Positions 33,883 through 42,183 are shown, counted from the stretch's first letter. The stretch: DNA of 64,000 nt from DASUGC01 sp035606665 (GCA_035606665.1 DATNEY010000021.1:124001-188000); one strand, 5' to 3'. Notes: generated by a model from the letters alone, not told the origin. Numbers and translations: made by a program.

Positions 33883-34766
33883 CTGGTCGCGCCGCGATCG
33901 CCTGGCTGGCGTTCTGCTGCCTGTGCGCTCCGGTCGCCGGTGGCGTCGCCGCCCGGCCTCAGGCTTCAGGCTGGGAACTTGTCGTCCTTGGCGTCGCGCA
34001 GGACGCTGGAATCCCGCAGCTCGGCTGCAACCAGGATCTCTGCCGTTCGATTCGCGAGGGCCGGCGCAAACCCGAGCGCGTGTCCAGTCTTGGACTTGTG
34101 AATCGTTCACTCGGCCTGTCGTACCTATTCGATGCGACGCCCGACATGGTGTCGCAGCTCGCGACGCTGAACGGTGGCCAGGTGCCGGCCGGTGTGTTCC
34201 TGACTCACGCCCACATTGGCCACTACACCGGTCTGATGTACTTCGGGCGCGAATCGATGAGCGCCAAGGGCGTACCGGTCTACGGCACCGGGCGCATGAC
34301 CGCCTTTCTCAAGGGCAACGGGCCCTGGAGTCAGTTGGTCTCGCTCTCGAACATCGACCTCAGGACTGAAACGCCGGACACCGCGGTGACACTGACAGGA
34401 GACATTCGAGTTACTCCGTTTGCGGTGCCGCATCGTGACGAGTTCACGGACACGGTGGGCTATCTCATCGAGCGGGGACCAAAGCGCGCACTGTTCATTC
34501 CCGACATCGATCAGTGGAGCAAGTGGCCGCGCAGTATCCGCGGGCTCGTCGAGACGGTCGATCTCGCGTTCCTGGACGGAACCTTCGCGTCCGCCGGCGA
34601 GCTCCCGGGGCGATCGATCGCCGACATCCCGCACCCGATGATCCCCGCCACTCGTGATCTGCTCCGCGGGACCCGCGCCGGCGTGTGGTTCATCCACCTG
34701 AACCACACCAACAGGGAACTCGGGGCCAAAGATGTCGTCCGCGACGGCCAGCGCTTCAGCTTCTAA
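33879..34766 (+). CDS. PqqB-like metallo-beta-lactamase-fold hydrolase, exported
   Basis: A 295-residue MBL-fold protein with an N-terminal signal peptide (about 1-27, ending GGVAA). The metal motif reads THAHIGHYTGL: His, His and His are kept but the Asp of HxHxDH is Gly. Further ligands may be VPHRDEFTDTVGYLI, IPDIDQWSKW and WFIHLNHTN. The layout (QDAGIPQLGCNQDLC, NRSLGLSYLFDATPD) resembles PqqB-like proteins, but no other pqq gene is seen. Substrate unknown. ATG overlaps the YvlD stop. Confidence 0.82.
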   Translation: MTGRAAIAWLAFCCLCAPVAGGVAARPQASGWELVVLGVAQDAGIPQLGCNQDLCRSIREGRRKPERVSSLGLVNRSLGLSYLFDATPDMVSQLATLNGGQVPAGVFLTHAHIGHYTGLMYFGRESMSAKGVPVYGTGRMTAFLKGNGPWSQLVSLSNIDLRTETPDTAVTLTGDIRVTPFAVPHRDEFTDTVGYLIERGPKRALFIPDIDQWSKWPRSIRGLVETVDLAFLDGTFASAGELPGRSIADIPHPMIPATRDLLRGTRAGVWFIHLNHTNRELGAKDVVRDGQRFSF

Positions 34767-34802
34767 TTGCAGTATCCTTTGCTGCTCTTTGTGGAGGTTC
34801 CA

Positions 34803-36635
34803 GTGAGATCAGCCCGCCTTTTTGCTTTGTCCGCTCTCGCTCTGGTCGTTGCGTTCGCGCAGCCATGGACGCTGCTTGCACAGGCGCCCACGCCTAGCAA
34901 GGTCAAGTTTGCCGCGATCAGCGAAGGGGACATGCGCGAGTTCCTGGGTTACCTCGCGTCGGATGCCTTGCAGGGCAGGCAGATCTACACCGAGGGCTAT
35001 GGGCTTGCCGCGTCCTACATCGCGGAGCACCTGCGCCAGTGGGGCCTGAAGCCCATGGGCGACGACGGCACGTACTTCCAGAGCGTCAAGAACCGCGGCT
35101 ACCGCATCACCAGGAATTCGTCGCTGACCGTCGAGGTGAACGGCCAGTCGCGCACCTTCAAGCACGGTGAACACGTCACGTTCGCTGCAAACTCCGGCGG
35201 GAAACAGACGCTGACGTTCGACGGCGTCGAGTTCGTGGGCTACGGCATCGTCTCGCTGCCGAACGCCACGAGCAACATCAACTACAACGACTTCGCCGGC
35301 CGCGACGTGAAGGGCAAGGCAATCATGTGGATGGCGGGCACGCCGGCAATTCTGACCCAGGGCGCGGCAGGCGGGCGCGGCCGCGCGGGCGGGAACCGCG
35401 CGAACTACGCGATTCAGACGCTTGGTGCGTCGGTCGTCTTCGGTTATGCCCCGGCGCCGGCCCCGCCAAGCGCGACGGATTTGGCGTTGCAACAGGCCCA
35501 GGACGCGCTGACGCAGGCCCAGACTGCTGTCGCCAACGCGCAGGCTGCGGCGAGAGGCGGAGCGGGCCGGGGTGGTGGCCGCGGGGCGGCACCGGCAGGC
35601 CGCGGCGGCGCGGCCGCCGCGCCGGCTCCAGATGTGACGACCGTCCGAAAGGTCGACGGCATCATCCCACCCGTCATCACGGGCGACGACGAGTTCTACG
35701 AGTTTGTTTTCGGTGCATCCGGCCAGAAGTTCGCGGACATCAAGGCGAAGGCGGAGAAAGGTGAGAATCTGGCGCCGGGCCCGATTCGCGCGAAAGTCAC
35801 TGTCAACATCGACAACACCTACGAAGTCATCTCGACTCAGCTCAGCAAGAACGTCGTCGGGATGATCGAGGGTAGCGATCCGAAGCTGAAGGACACCTAC
35901 GTGTTGTTTGGCGCGCACCTTGACCACGTCGGTTACCGCACCGCGGCGACGGCCGGGCGCGGCGGTGGCGGTGGGCGCGGCGCCGCGGCGTCGGGCCCGC
36001 CCGATCTGATTTTCAACGGCGCGGATGACGACGGCTCGGGCTCGACGGCACTCCTCGGCATCGCGAAGGCCTTCGCGACCGGGATCAAGCCGAAGCGCTC
36101 GGTCATCATCGTGTGGCACACCGGCGAGGAGTCGGGATTGCTTGGGTCGCAGTACATGGCCGACTTCCCGGTCGTCCCGCTCGACAAGGTCCAGGCGCAG
36201 TTCAACATCGACATGATCGGACGAAACCGCGACGACGACCCCGGCCAGGCGAACACCGTGTTTGTCATCGGAGCGGATCGGATCAGTACGGACCTGCACA
36301 ACCTCGTCGTAGACACGAACGCGACGCTGACGAAACCGTTGAAGCTCGACTACGAGTACAACGACCCGTCGGACCCGAACAGCTTCTATACCCGGAGCGA
36401 TCACTACAGCTATGCGGCCAAGGGCATTCCGATTGCGTTCTTCTTCACAGGGACGCACCCGGACTACCACGGAGCAGGTGACCACCCGGACAAGATCCTC
36501 TATCCGAAGCTGACGGCGATTGCCCAAATGGTCTATCAGGCTGGTTTCAACGCCGCCAACTCTGACCGTACGCTGACCCGGGACAACAAGGGACCACGGT
36601 CGGGCCGGGGGTTCTCGGGACGGATTGATAAGTAG
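34803..36635 (+). CDS. Secreted M28 peptidase with PA domain and Gly/Arg-rich loops
   Basis: A 610-residue exported zinc aminopeptidase. GTG 34803 has GGAGG 6 nt upstream and opens the signal peptide (about 1-27); the frame is open to 34767 but that adds a non-signal stretch. A PA-like domain (about 100-280) contains the Ala/Gln run QQAQDALTQAQTAVANAQAA and an RGG-like stretch (RGGAGRGGGRG). The M28 core has FGAHLDHVGYR (His, with Asp after the next loop in NGADDDGSGS), WHTGEESGLLGSQY, NIDMIGRN and SDHYSYAAKGIPIAFFF. A second Gly-rich insert (GRGGGGGRGAAASG) interrupts the catalytic domain between the first two metal ligands. Confidence 0.9.
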   Translation: MRSARLFALSALALVVAFAQPWTLLAQAPTPSKVKFAAISEGDMREFLGYLASDALQGRQIYTEGYGLAASYIAEHLRQWGLKPMGDDGTYFQSVKNRGYRITRNSSLTVEVNGQSRTFKHGEHVTFAANSGGKQTLTFDGVEFVGYGIVSLPNATSNINYNDFAGRDVKGKAIMWMAGTPAILTQGAAGGRGRAGGNRANYAIQTLGASVVFGYAPAPAPPSATDLALQQAQDALTQAQTAVANAQAAARGGAGRGGGRGAAPAGRGGAAAAPAPDVTTVRKVDGIIPPVITGDDEFYEFVFGASGQKFADIKAKAEKGENLAPGPIRAKVTVNIDNTYEVISTQLSKNVVGMIEGSDPKLKDTYVLFGAHLDHVGYRTAATAGRGGGGGRGAAASGPPDLIFNGADDDGSGSTALLGIAKAFATGIKPKRSVIIVWHTGEESGLLGSQYMADFPVVPLDKVQAQFNIDMIGRNRDDDPGQANTVFVIGADRISTDLHNLVVDTNATLTKPLKLDYEYNDPSDPNSFYTRSDHYSYAAKGIPIAFFFTGTHPDYHGAGDHPDKILYPKLTAIAQMVYQAGFNAANSDRTLTRDNKGPRSGRGFSGRIDK

Positions 36636-36642
36636 TCAAGTC

Positions 36643-36682
36643 GCCTTAAATAGCCACGAACAAGGCGTTTGTTTGCGTTTTT
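36643..36682 (+). terminator. Rho-independent-type terminator after the M28 gene
   Basis: CGCCTT (36643-36648) and AAGGCG (36662-36667) form a 6-bp stem with a 13-nt loop, followed by a T-rich run (36668-36682). It lies 8 nt after the peptidase stop. The stem is short, so moderate confidence. Confidence 0.5.
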
Positions 36683-36702
36683 GGCAGGTTTTCGCGTAGA
36701 AT
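36673..36702 (+). promoter_or_regulatory. Promoter of carD (TTGCGT-18-TAGAAT)
   Basis: TTGCGT (36673-36678), 18-bp spacer, TAGAAT (36697-36702). It leaves a leader of about 55 nt before the GTG at 36765, with GGGGGA as ribosome-binding site. This is a conventional leadered promoter. Confidence 0.55.
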
Positions 36703-36764
36703 AACGTGACGTACCTGCTCCGCGCATCCAAACATACATACCCAGTAAGAACGTCGGGGGACAC

Positions 36765-37388
36765 GTGGCATTTGAGATCGGCGACAAGGTCATCTACCCG
36801 AATCACGGGCTCGGCGTAATCGAACGGATCGAGACGAAGACCATCATGGGAACGACCTGCGGGTTCTACCAGCTCCGAATGGCTGGGGAAACCACGGTGT
36901 TCGTCCCGGTGGATAACGTTGACGGCGTGGGACTTCGGCGCGCCATCAACGACGAGGAAGTCGAGCGCCTGTTCGCCCTGCTCGGGGATGGCAACATCGA
37001 CAGCCACCAGAACTGGAAGGGCCGGTTCAAGGACAATTCGGACCGGATGCGGACCGGGTCCATCTACGACGTCGTAGAGGTCCTAAAGAGCCTGACATTC
37101 CTGTCCAAGTCGAAGAGCCTCTCGTTCCGCGAAAAGCGGATGCTGGACCGTGCCAAGTTTCTGGTCGTCTCCGAAATCACGGAAGTGATGGGGGAGAAGG
37201 TCGCAGAAGTCGAAGTGCGCGTCGAGAGGGCCCTCGAGCTGTCGTTTGCAGCCAAGGCCAAGTCCACGCCGGTCAAGCCCAAGCTGACCGAGCCGGCTCG
37301 TGCGCCAAAGGCAGTGGCGGCGGTAGCAACGCCCGCGCCCAAGGTTGCTTCCAAGGTCGCCACGCGCCGGGGCGCTCGCGCTTCCTAG
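36765..37388 (+). CDS. carD: CarD-family RNA-polymerase-binding regulator
   Basis: A 207-residue CarD/CdnL protein that binds the RNA polymerase beta subunit and stabilises open promoter complexes. The N-terminal Tudor-like RID is clear (FEIGDKVIYPNHGLGVIERIE, FYQLRMAGETTVFVPVDN, VGLRRAI). The helical DNA-binding part follows (about 70-150: KGRFKDNSDRMRTGS, LTFLSKSKSLSFREKRMLD). The final 40 residues are a Lys/Pro/Ala-rich tail longer than in typical CdnL. GTG start after GGGGGACAC. Because CarD compensates for weak promoters, it fits a genome with poor -35 elements. Confidence 0.95.
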   Translation: MAFEIGDKVIYPNHGLGVIERIETKTIMGTTCGFYQLRMAGETTVFVPVDNVDGVGLRRAINDEEVERLFALLGDGNIDSHQNWKGRFKDNSDRMRTGSIYDVVEVLKSLTFLSKSKSLSFREKRMLDRAKFLVVSEITEVMGEKVAEVEVRVERALELSFAAKAKSTPVKPKLTEPARAPKAVAAVATPAPKVASKVATRRGARAS

Positions 37389-37406
37389 TCGCGGCGCCGG
37401 CTCGCG

Positions 37407-38123
37407 GTGCAAACCCTCATCGCGGCGGTTCGCACCCTCGCCGCGCTCATCGTTGTAGGCAGTTACATCCTCGTCTGCGGGCCGCCCGTCCTCATCTGGA
37501 CGGCGGTGTCGCGAGACCCTCGGCTGATGTACGCCGCAGGAGGCCTGGGCGTACGGGCCGGCTTCTTCCTCGTCGGAATCCGCCTCAATGTCGTCGGCCG
37601 TGAACACATGCAGTCCGCCGCCGTGTACGCTTGCAACCACAGCAGCAATGTCGAACCGCCTGCTGTGTTCATGGCCCTGAGGCCGCTCTTTCCGCGGCTT
37701 CGAGTCCTCTACAAAGCGGAGCTCAGGAAACTACCTGTCCTGGTGTGGGTCTTCGATGCCGCGGGCTTCGTGCCCCTGGAGCGCGGCAATCCCGAACAGA
37801 GCCGGCCGGCTGTCGATCGCGCGGCCCAGGCTCTTCGTGATGGGAATGCTTTTGTCATCTTCCCGGAGGGCACGCGCAGCCGCACTGGTGAACTCCTTCC
37901 GTTCAAGAAGGGCGGATTCCTGATGGCGCTCAAGGCGCAGGCGCCCATCGTCCCGGTCGCGGTTTCCGGGGGGCGCGATGCGATGCGCAAGGGAAGTCCG
38001 CTCATCTGGCCCGTGACCGTGAGAGTCGATCTCGGCGCCCCCATACCGACGGGAGGATTGACTAATACAGATCGCGATTCGCTCATCGAGGGCGTTCGCG
38101 AATCGATTCGGCAGCGGCTATGA
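37407..38123 (+). CDS. 1-acyl-glycerol-3-phosphate acyltransferase-like protein (PlsC type)
   Basis: A 238-residue membrane-bound acyltransferase that would acylate lysophosphatidic acid or a related lysolipid. N-terminal membrane helices (about 5-35), motif I NHSSNVEP, motif II-like AGFVPLERG, motif III FPEGTRSRTG and motif IV VPVAVSGG. Motif I is unusual: the general-base pair HX4D reads HX4E. GTG start; first gene of a packed operon (9 nt to rex). The altered motif makes the exact acyl acceptor uncertain. Confidence 0.88.
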   Translation: MQTLIAAVRTLAALIVVGSYILVCGPPVLIWTAVSRDPRLMYAAGGLGVRAGFFLVGIRLNVVGREHMQSAAVYACNHSSNVEPPAVFMALRPLFPRLRVLYKAELRKLPVLVWVFDAAGFVPLERGNPEQSRPAVDRAAQALRDGNAFVIFPEGTRSRTGELLPFKKGGFLMALKAQAPIVPVAVSGGRDAMRKGSPLIWPVTVRVDLGAPIPTGGLTNTDRDSLIEGVRESIRQRL

Positions 38124-38132
38124 TTTGCGCTT

Positions 38133-38807
38133 GTGACTGTGCGGAACAAGCCTCGTCCTGTCGGCGAGCAGGTCTCTGATCTCACCGCCGGCCGCCTGTC
38201 CGTCTATCTCCGTTGCCTGACGTCGCTCGAAGCCGCCGGCGTCAAGACGACGTCGAGCAAGGCGCTGGCTGCGGCGTTTCATCTGAATGCGGCCCAGATC
38301 CGCAAGGACCTGGCGTATTTCGGGGAGTTCGGTGTCCGCGGTGTCGGGTACTACGTTTCAGAGCTGAAGGCGCACCTCAGAGCCATCCTTGGGCTCGACA
38401 GGCCAGTCCGCGTCGGCATTCTCGGCGCCGGCAACCTTGGCCTGGCGCTGGCTGACTACCAGGGTTTCCAGGAAGAAGGCTTCGTCATCGTCGGCCTGTT
38501 CGACACGGCTCCCGCGAAAATCGGCGGCAAGTCACGAAATGGCGTCCGAATCAGTGACCTCGCCGAATTCAAGCGCCTCGCGGCGGCGGGAGAGGTCGAC
38601 ATCGCGGCGGTGGCCGTGCCTGGCGACGCGGCACAGTCGGTCGTCGACCTGATCGTTGCAGGCGGTGTGCGCGCGATTCTCAATTTCTCGCGCGGTGCGG
38701 TGCGGGTGCCGGCAGGGGTCAAGCTCAAGAACGTCGACCTCACCGTTTCGCTCGAGAGTCTGTCATTCTTCCTAGCCCGTGGTGAAGCCAGTGGCCCGAT
38801 CCGCTAA
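38133..38807 (+). CDS. rex: Redox-sensing transcriptional repressor Rex
   Basis: A 224-residue Rex repressor, which releases operators of respiratory and fermentative genes when NADH/NAD+ rises. The winged-helix domain (about 15-85) has LSVYLRCLTSLEAAG, SSKALAAAFHLNAAQIRKDLAYFGEFGVRGVGY; the Rossmann domain begins at VRVGILGAGNLGLALADY (about 91-108). FFLARGEASG closes the protein as usual. GTG start. The moaC start lies inside its last codons. Likely targets include NDH-2 or other respiratory genes, but no ROP box was identified by eye. Confidence 0.95.
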   Translation: MTVRNKPRPVGEQVSDLTAGRLSVYLRCLTSLEAAGVKTTSSKALAAAFHLNAAQIRKDLAYFGEFGVRGVGYYVSELKAHLRAILGLDRPVRVGILGAGNLGLALADYQGFQEEGFVIVGLFDTAPAKIGGKSRNGVRISDLAEFKRLAAAGEVDIAAVAVPGDAAQSVVDLIVAGGVRAILNFSRGAVRVPAGVKLKNVDLTVSLESLSFFLARGEASGPIR

Positions 38808-39291
38808 GCCGCGCCGGTCCGCGTCGCTCTCGCACGTCGACCCGCGCGGGCGCGTGCGCATGGTGGACGTCTCCGAAAAGGCGGAGACGGCTCGCGAAGC
38901 CGTGGCCGAAGCGGAGGTTCGGATGAGCGCAGCGGCGGTGCGGGCCATTCGGCGCAAGCAGGTGCGCAAGGGCGATCCGCTCCAGACCGCGCGGCTTGCC
39001 GGCATCATGGCCGCCAAGCGCACGGCCGACCTGATCCCGCTCTGTCACCCGCTACAACTCTCGCACGTGGACGTCGATCTTCGTCCGCGTCCGCGTGGCT
39101 ACGTCATCCGATCGCTGGTGCGGACTCGTGGCCGTACGGGAGTAGAGATGGAAGCGCTGGTCGCGGTGACCGCGGCAGCGCTCACGATGTACGACATGCT
39201 CAAGGCCGTCGATCGTTCGATGGTGATTGGCGCCGTGCGGCTCCTCGAGAAGAGCGGCGGACGCAGCGGACATTACCGTCGCCGACCCTGA
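38779..39291 (+). CDS. moaC: Cyclic pyranopterin monophosphate synthase MoaC
   Basis: A MoaC protein (170 residues from the GTG at 38779), catalysing the second step of molybdopterin synthesis together with MoaA. Conserved: LSHVDPRGRVRMVDVSEKAETAREAVAEA, the GDPLQTARLAGIMAAKRTADLIPLCHPLQLSHVDVDL block with its active-site Lys and His, and TGVEMEALVAVTAAALTMYDMLKAVD. Start is uncertain: GTG codons at 38779, 38782 and 38791 are all possible, all overlapping rex. It supplies cofactor for enzymes such as the one at 14370; moaA is not in the window. Confidence 0.94.
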   Translation: MVKPVARSAKPRRSASLSHVDPRGRVRMVDVSEKAETAREAVAEAEVRMSAAAVRAIRRKQVRKGDPLQTARLAGIMAAKRTADLIPLCHPLQLSHVDVDLRPRPRGYVIRSLVRTRGRTGVEMEALVAVTAAALTMYDMLKAVDRSMVIGAVRLLEKSGGRSGHYRRRP

Positions 39292-39295
39292 ACCC

Positions 39296-40279
39296 ATGCG
39301 CCTCCGCATCGTCGCGGCTGTCAACGACCCGCCGGTGTGGGTCCTTCCCAGGCACGAGATCGAACGCATTGCGTCCGCGCTTCCCGAAGCGGACGTCGTC
39401 GATGCGCGGGATCCTGAACTCCGCAAAGAAGAGCTTCCACGCGCCGACGTTCTGCTCATCACAAAGCTGACGGTCGAAGAGGCGCGGCTCGCGGCCCGAG
39501 TGCGGTGGATTCAGAGCACCGCGGTCGGCATTGGCCCGCTCCTGAGACCGGAGATCGTCCAGGGCGGCATCGTGGTGACGAACGTCAGGGGAGTCCACGC
39601 ACCCTTCATTGCCGAGCACGCGATTGCGCTGGCGCTTGCCGTTCGCCGCAGCCTGCACGTGTCGGCTGCGCGACAGCGCGATCGGGAGTGGGCGCAGTCG
39701 GAGATCGAGGCGATTCCCGCGTCTCCGGCAGGCGAGTCCCGGATGCTCGTGGTTGGTCTCGGTGCGATTGGAAGCCGTGTCGCACGAATGGCCGCCGGCC
39801 TTGGCTTCGAGGTGCACGCGATCCGGCGCCGGCCGGAACTTGGTGGGCCGGAGGGCGTCGTTCGCGTGGTCGGTCCGGACCGATTGCTCGACGAACTCCC
39901 CGAGGCGGAGGTCGTCGTACTCGCGACGCCGACAACCACCGATACGCGCATCATGATCGGCCGGACGGAGCTTGCCGCCATGCGGAAGACGGCCGTCCTC
40001 GTCAATGTCGCTCGCGGCCGGCTGGTGGACGAAGCTGCGCTTGTCGATGCCCTCGAGCGCCGGCAGATTGCGGGCGCCGGCCTCGACGCGTTCGTGGAGG
40101 AGCCGCTGCCGCGTGAGCACGCGCTCTGGGGACTGCCTAACGTCCTGATGTCTCCGCACTCTGCCGCCTTCGGCCGCGACTACTGGCGGCCCGTCATCGA
40201 TCTCTTCCTCGACAACTTTCGCCGCTTCGTACGAGGCGAGACGTTGTTGAATGTCGTGGACAAGGCCAATGGCTACTGA
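39296..40279 (+). CDS. D-2-hydroxyacid dehydrogenase (NAD-binding)
   Basis: A 327-residue D-isomer-specific 2-hydroxyacid dehydrogenase. Substrate-binding residues: IQSTAVGIGPLL; coenzyme domain begins at MLVVGLGAIGSRVARMAAGLGF; catalytic Arg in VNVARGRLVDEAAL, Glu in GLDAFVEEPLP and His in MSPHSAAFG. Substrate not defined; glyoxylate, hydroxypyruvate or phosphoglycerate are possible. ATG lies 4 nt after the moaC stop, and the acyl-CoA ligase ATG lies inside its last codons. Confidence 0.92.
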   Translation: MRLRIVAAVNDPPVWVLPRHEIERIASALPEADVVDARDPELRKEELPRADVLLITKLTVEEARLAARVRWIQSTAVGIGPLLRPEIVQGGIVVTNVRGVHAPFIAEHAIALALAVRRSLHVSAARQRDREWAQSEIEAIPASPAGESRMLVVGLGAIGSRVARMAAGLGFEVHAIRRRPELGGPEGVVRVVGPDRLLDELPEAEVVVLATPTTTDTRIMIGRTELAAMRKTAVLVNVARGRLVDEAALVDALERRQIAGAGLDAFVEEPLPREHALWGLPNVLMSPHSAAFGRDYWRPVIDLFLDNFRRFVRGETLLNVVDKANGY

Positions 40280-42128
40280 ACCCTCGCCGGACGACGACGT
40301 CGCAGGTCTGCCGCCGACCATTGCCCGGCTGCCGTTCTTCGTCAGCGGGCGATATCCGAAGCCTGATCTGCTCGGTCGCTGCGAGGGCGATCGCATCGTC
40401 TCGACCAGCGGGCGCGAGCTGATCGAGCGCGTCCGCGAAATTGGTCTCGGTCTGCAGGATCTTGGGATGCAGGCAGGCCATCGCGTCGGTTTGCTCTCCG
40501 AGAGCCGGCCGGACTGGCTGTTCGTGGATTTCGCGATCCTTGCCGGTGGCGCCGTGACGGTGCCTATCTATCCAACGCTCGCGACGGAACAGGTGGCGTA
40601 CATCCTCCGCGACAGCGAAGCGACGATGGCGATTGTCTCGACCGCGGCGCAACTCGAGAAGGTCTTGACGAGTGCTCGGTCCCTTCCCGCCCTGAAGGTG
40701 CTGGTGGGGCAGTACCTAAGCGCTGAGGAGATTGCCTCCGCCCGCGGCCGTGCTGGAAGCCTGACGGTGATGACGCTCACTGACGTTGCCGAGCGCGGGC
40801 ATCAGATGATGCGGCAGGGCTGGGGGCTGGCGAAGGCGTTTCAGGATCGCGCCAACGCGGTGCAGCCCAGTGACCTTGCGACGATCATCTACACGTCCGG
40901 CACCACCAGTGAGCCCAAGGGCGTCATGCTCACGCACGGCAACCTTGCGGCGAATCTCGACGGGGTGACCAAGGTGTTCAGGGTCAACCAGTCAGATACC
41001 GCGTTGTCTTTCCTGCCGCTCTGCCACGGCTTCGAGCGGATGGTCGCGTACACGTACTTGGCCAGCGGAGTGTCGATGATCTTCGCGGAGTCGATCGACA
41101 CGATCCCGCGCAATCTGCGAATGGTACGGCCGAGCGTGATGTCGGGTGTGCCGCGCGTCTACGAGAAGCTCCGCGCGAAGGTGACCGCGACGGCGACCGG
41201 TGAAGGCGGTCTCAAGAAGACGATCTTCGAGTGGGCGAGCCGAGTCGCCGAGAAACGCGGAGCAGTGCTGCCGGAAGGCGGCCGTCCTTCGCCCTGGCTC
41301 GGTGTCCAGTCGGCGCTCGCCGACCGGCTCGTGTTTCGGACGATTCGGGAAGGCCTCGGCGGCCGCTTCCGGTTTGCGGTATCGGGCAGCGCCCCATTGG
41401 GCGAGTCACTGGGCCGATGGTTCTACGGCATCGGCATTCCGATTGTCGAAGGGTACGGGCTGACCGAAACGTCCCCGGTACTCACCGTGATACCGCTCAG
41501 CAAGATGCGCATCGGCACGGTGGGCCCGCCATTGCCTGGCGTCGAGGTGAAGATTGCCGAGGATGGCGAAATCCTCGCGCGCGGGCCGAACATCATGCAG
41601 GGCTACTACCGTCGGCCCGAGGACACGCGCGCGGCGCTTCAGAACGGCTGGTTTCACACAGGCGACATCGGTGAGCTCGACGCCCACGGATACTTGAAGA
41701 TCACCGACCGCAAGAAGGAACTCATCGTCACGTCGGGTGGAAAAAAGATTGCGCCGCAGCCGATCGAATCCGAGCTTCGCTCGCATCCACTCATCGCCGA
41801 GGCCGTGCTGCTCGGGGACAAGCGGCATTTTCCCACGGCGCTCATCGTTCCAGACTTCGCCGCACTGATGGCCAGGCTGGGTGTGCCGCGGCCGCCCGAC
41901 GACGCTGCGATGCGGACGCTACTGGATCGTGCTGACGTGCGGGAGCTCTTTAGCCAGGCCGTCGAGGGCCTGAACGCCAAGCAGGCGCAGTTCGAGCGCA
42001 TCAAGAAGTTCCATCTGCTCGCGAACGAGCTGACCCTCGAAGCAGGGGAGCTCACGCCGACACTCAAGGTGAAGAGACGCGTTATTGAGGTGAAGTACCA
42101 CGCCGAGATCGACGCGCTGTATTCGTAG
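40269..42128 (+). CDS. Long-chain acyl-CoA synthetase (FadD/FACL type)
   Basis: A 619-residue AMP-forming ligase that activates long-chain fatty acids. The P-loop TIIYTSGTTSEPKGVMLTHGNL, A5 region VEGYGLTETSPVLT, GWFHTGDIGELDAHGYLKITDRKKELIVTSGGKKIAPQPIE and the C-terminal LTPTLKVKRRVIEVKY (catalytic Lys) are clear, typical of bacterial/plant-like FACL. Cytoplasmic or membrane-associated. ATG overlaps the dehydrogenase stop, making it the last gene of the plsC-rex-moaC operon. Its TAG stop lies in the GTAGGGCGGCCC hairpin. Confidence 0.93.
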   Translation: MATEPSPDDDVAGLPPTIARLPFFVSGRYPKPDLLGRCEGDRIVSTSGRELIERVREIGLGLQDLGMQAGHRVGLLSESRPDWLFVDFAILAGGAVTVPIYPTLATEQVAYILRDSEATMAIVSTAAQLEKVLTSARSLPALKVLVGQYLSAEEIASARGRAGSLTVMTLTDVAERGHQMMRQGWGLAKAFQDRANAVQPSDLATIIYTSGTTSEPKGVMLTHGNLAANLDGVTKVFRVNQSDTALSFLPLCHGFERMVAYTYLASGVSMIFAESIDTIPRNLRMVRPSVMSGVPRVYEKLRAKVTATATGEGGLKKTIFEWASRVAEKRGAVLPEGGRPSPWLGVQSALADRLVFRTIREGLGGRFRFAVSGSAPLGESLGRWFYGIGIPIVEGYGLTETSPVLTVIPLSKMRIGTVGPPLPGVEVKIAEDGEILARGPNIMQGYYRRPEDTRAALQNGWFHTGDIGELDAHGYLKITDRKKELIVTSGGKKIAPQPIESELRSHPLIAEAVLLGDKRHFPTALIVPDFAALMARLGVPRPPDDAAMRTLLDRADVRELFSQAVEGLNAKQAQFERIKKFHLLANELTLEAGELTPTLKVKRRVIEVKYHAEIDALYS

Positions 42129-42148
42129 GGCGGCCCTTTAGGGCCGCC
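42129..42148. repeat. GGCGGCCC-TTTA-GGGCCGCC hairpin
   Basis: Perfect 8-bp stem with a 4-nt loop, starting one base after the fadD-type stop codon; followed by a second hairpin at 42153-42172. Confidence 0.9.
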
Positions 42149-42152
42149 GATC

Positions 42153-42172
42153 GCCGGGGCTAAAGTCCCGGC
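42153..42172. repeat. GCCGGGGCT-AA-AGTCCCGGC hairpin
   Basis: Nine-bp stem with one G-T wobble and a 2-nt loop, followed by CTAC; third long member of the family after 18834 and 22919. Confidence 0.9.
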
Positions 42173-42183
42173 CTACTTCGATC

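Noticed and set aside
38133..38807. Rex operator next to rex
   Set aside because: I searched by eye for TTGTGAAnnnnnnTTCACAA-like palindromes near 37400, 16430 and 38130 and found none convincing.
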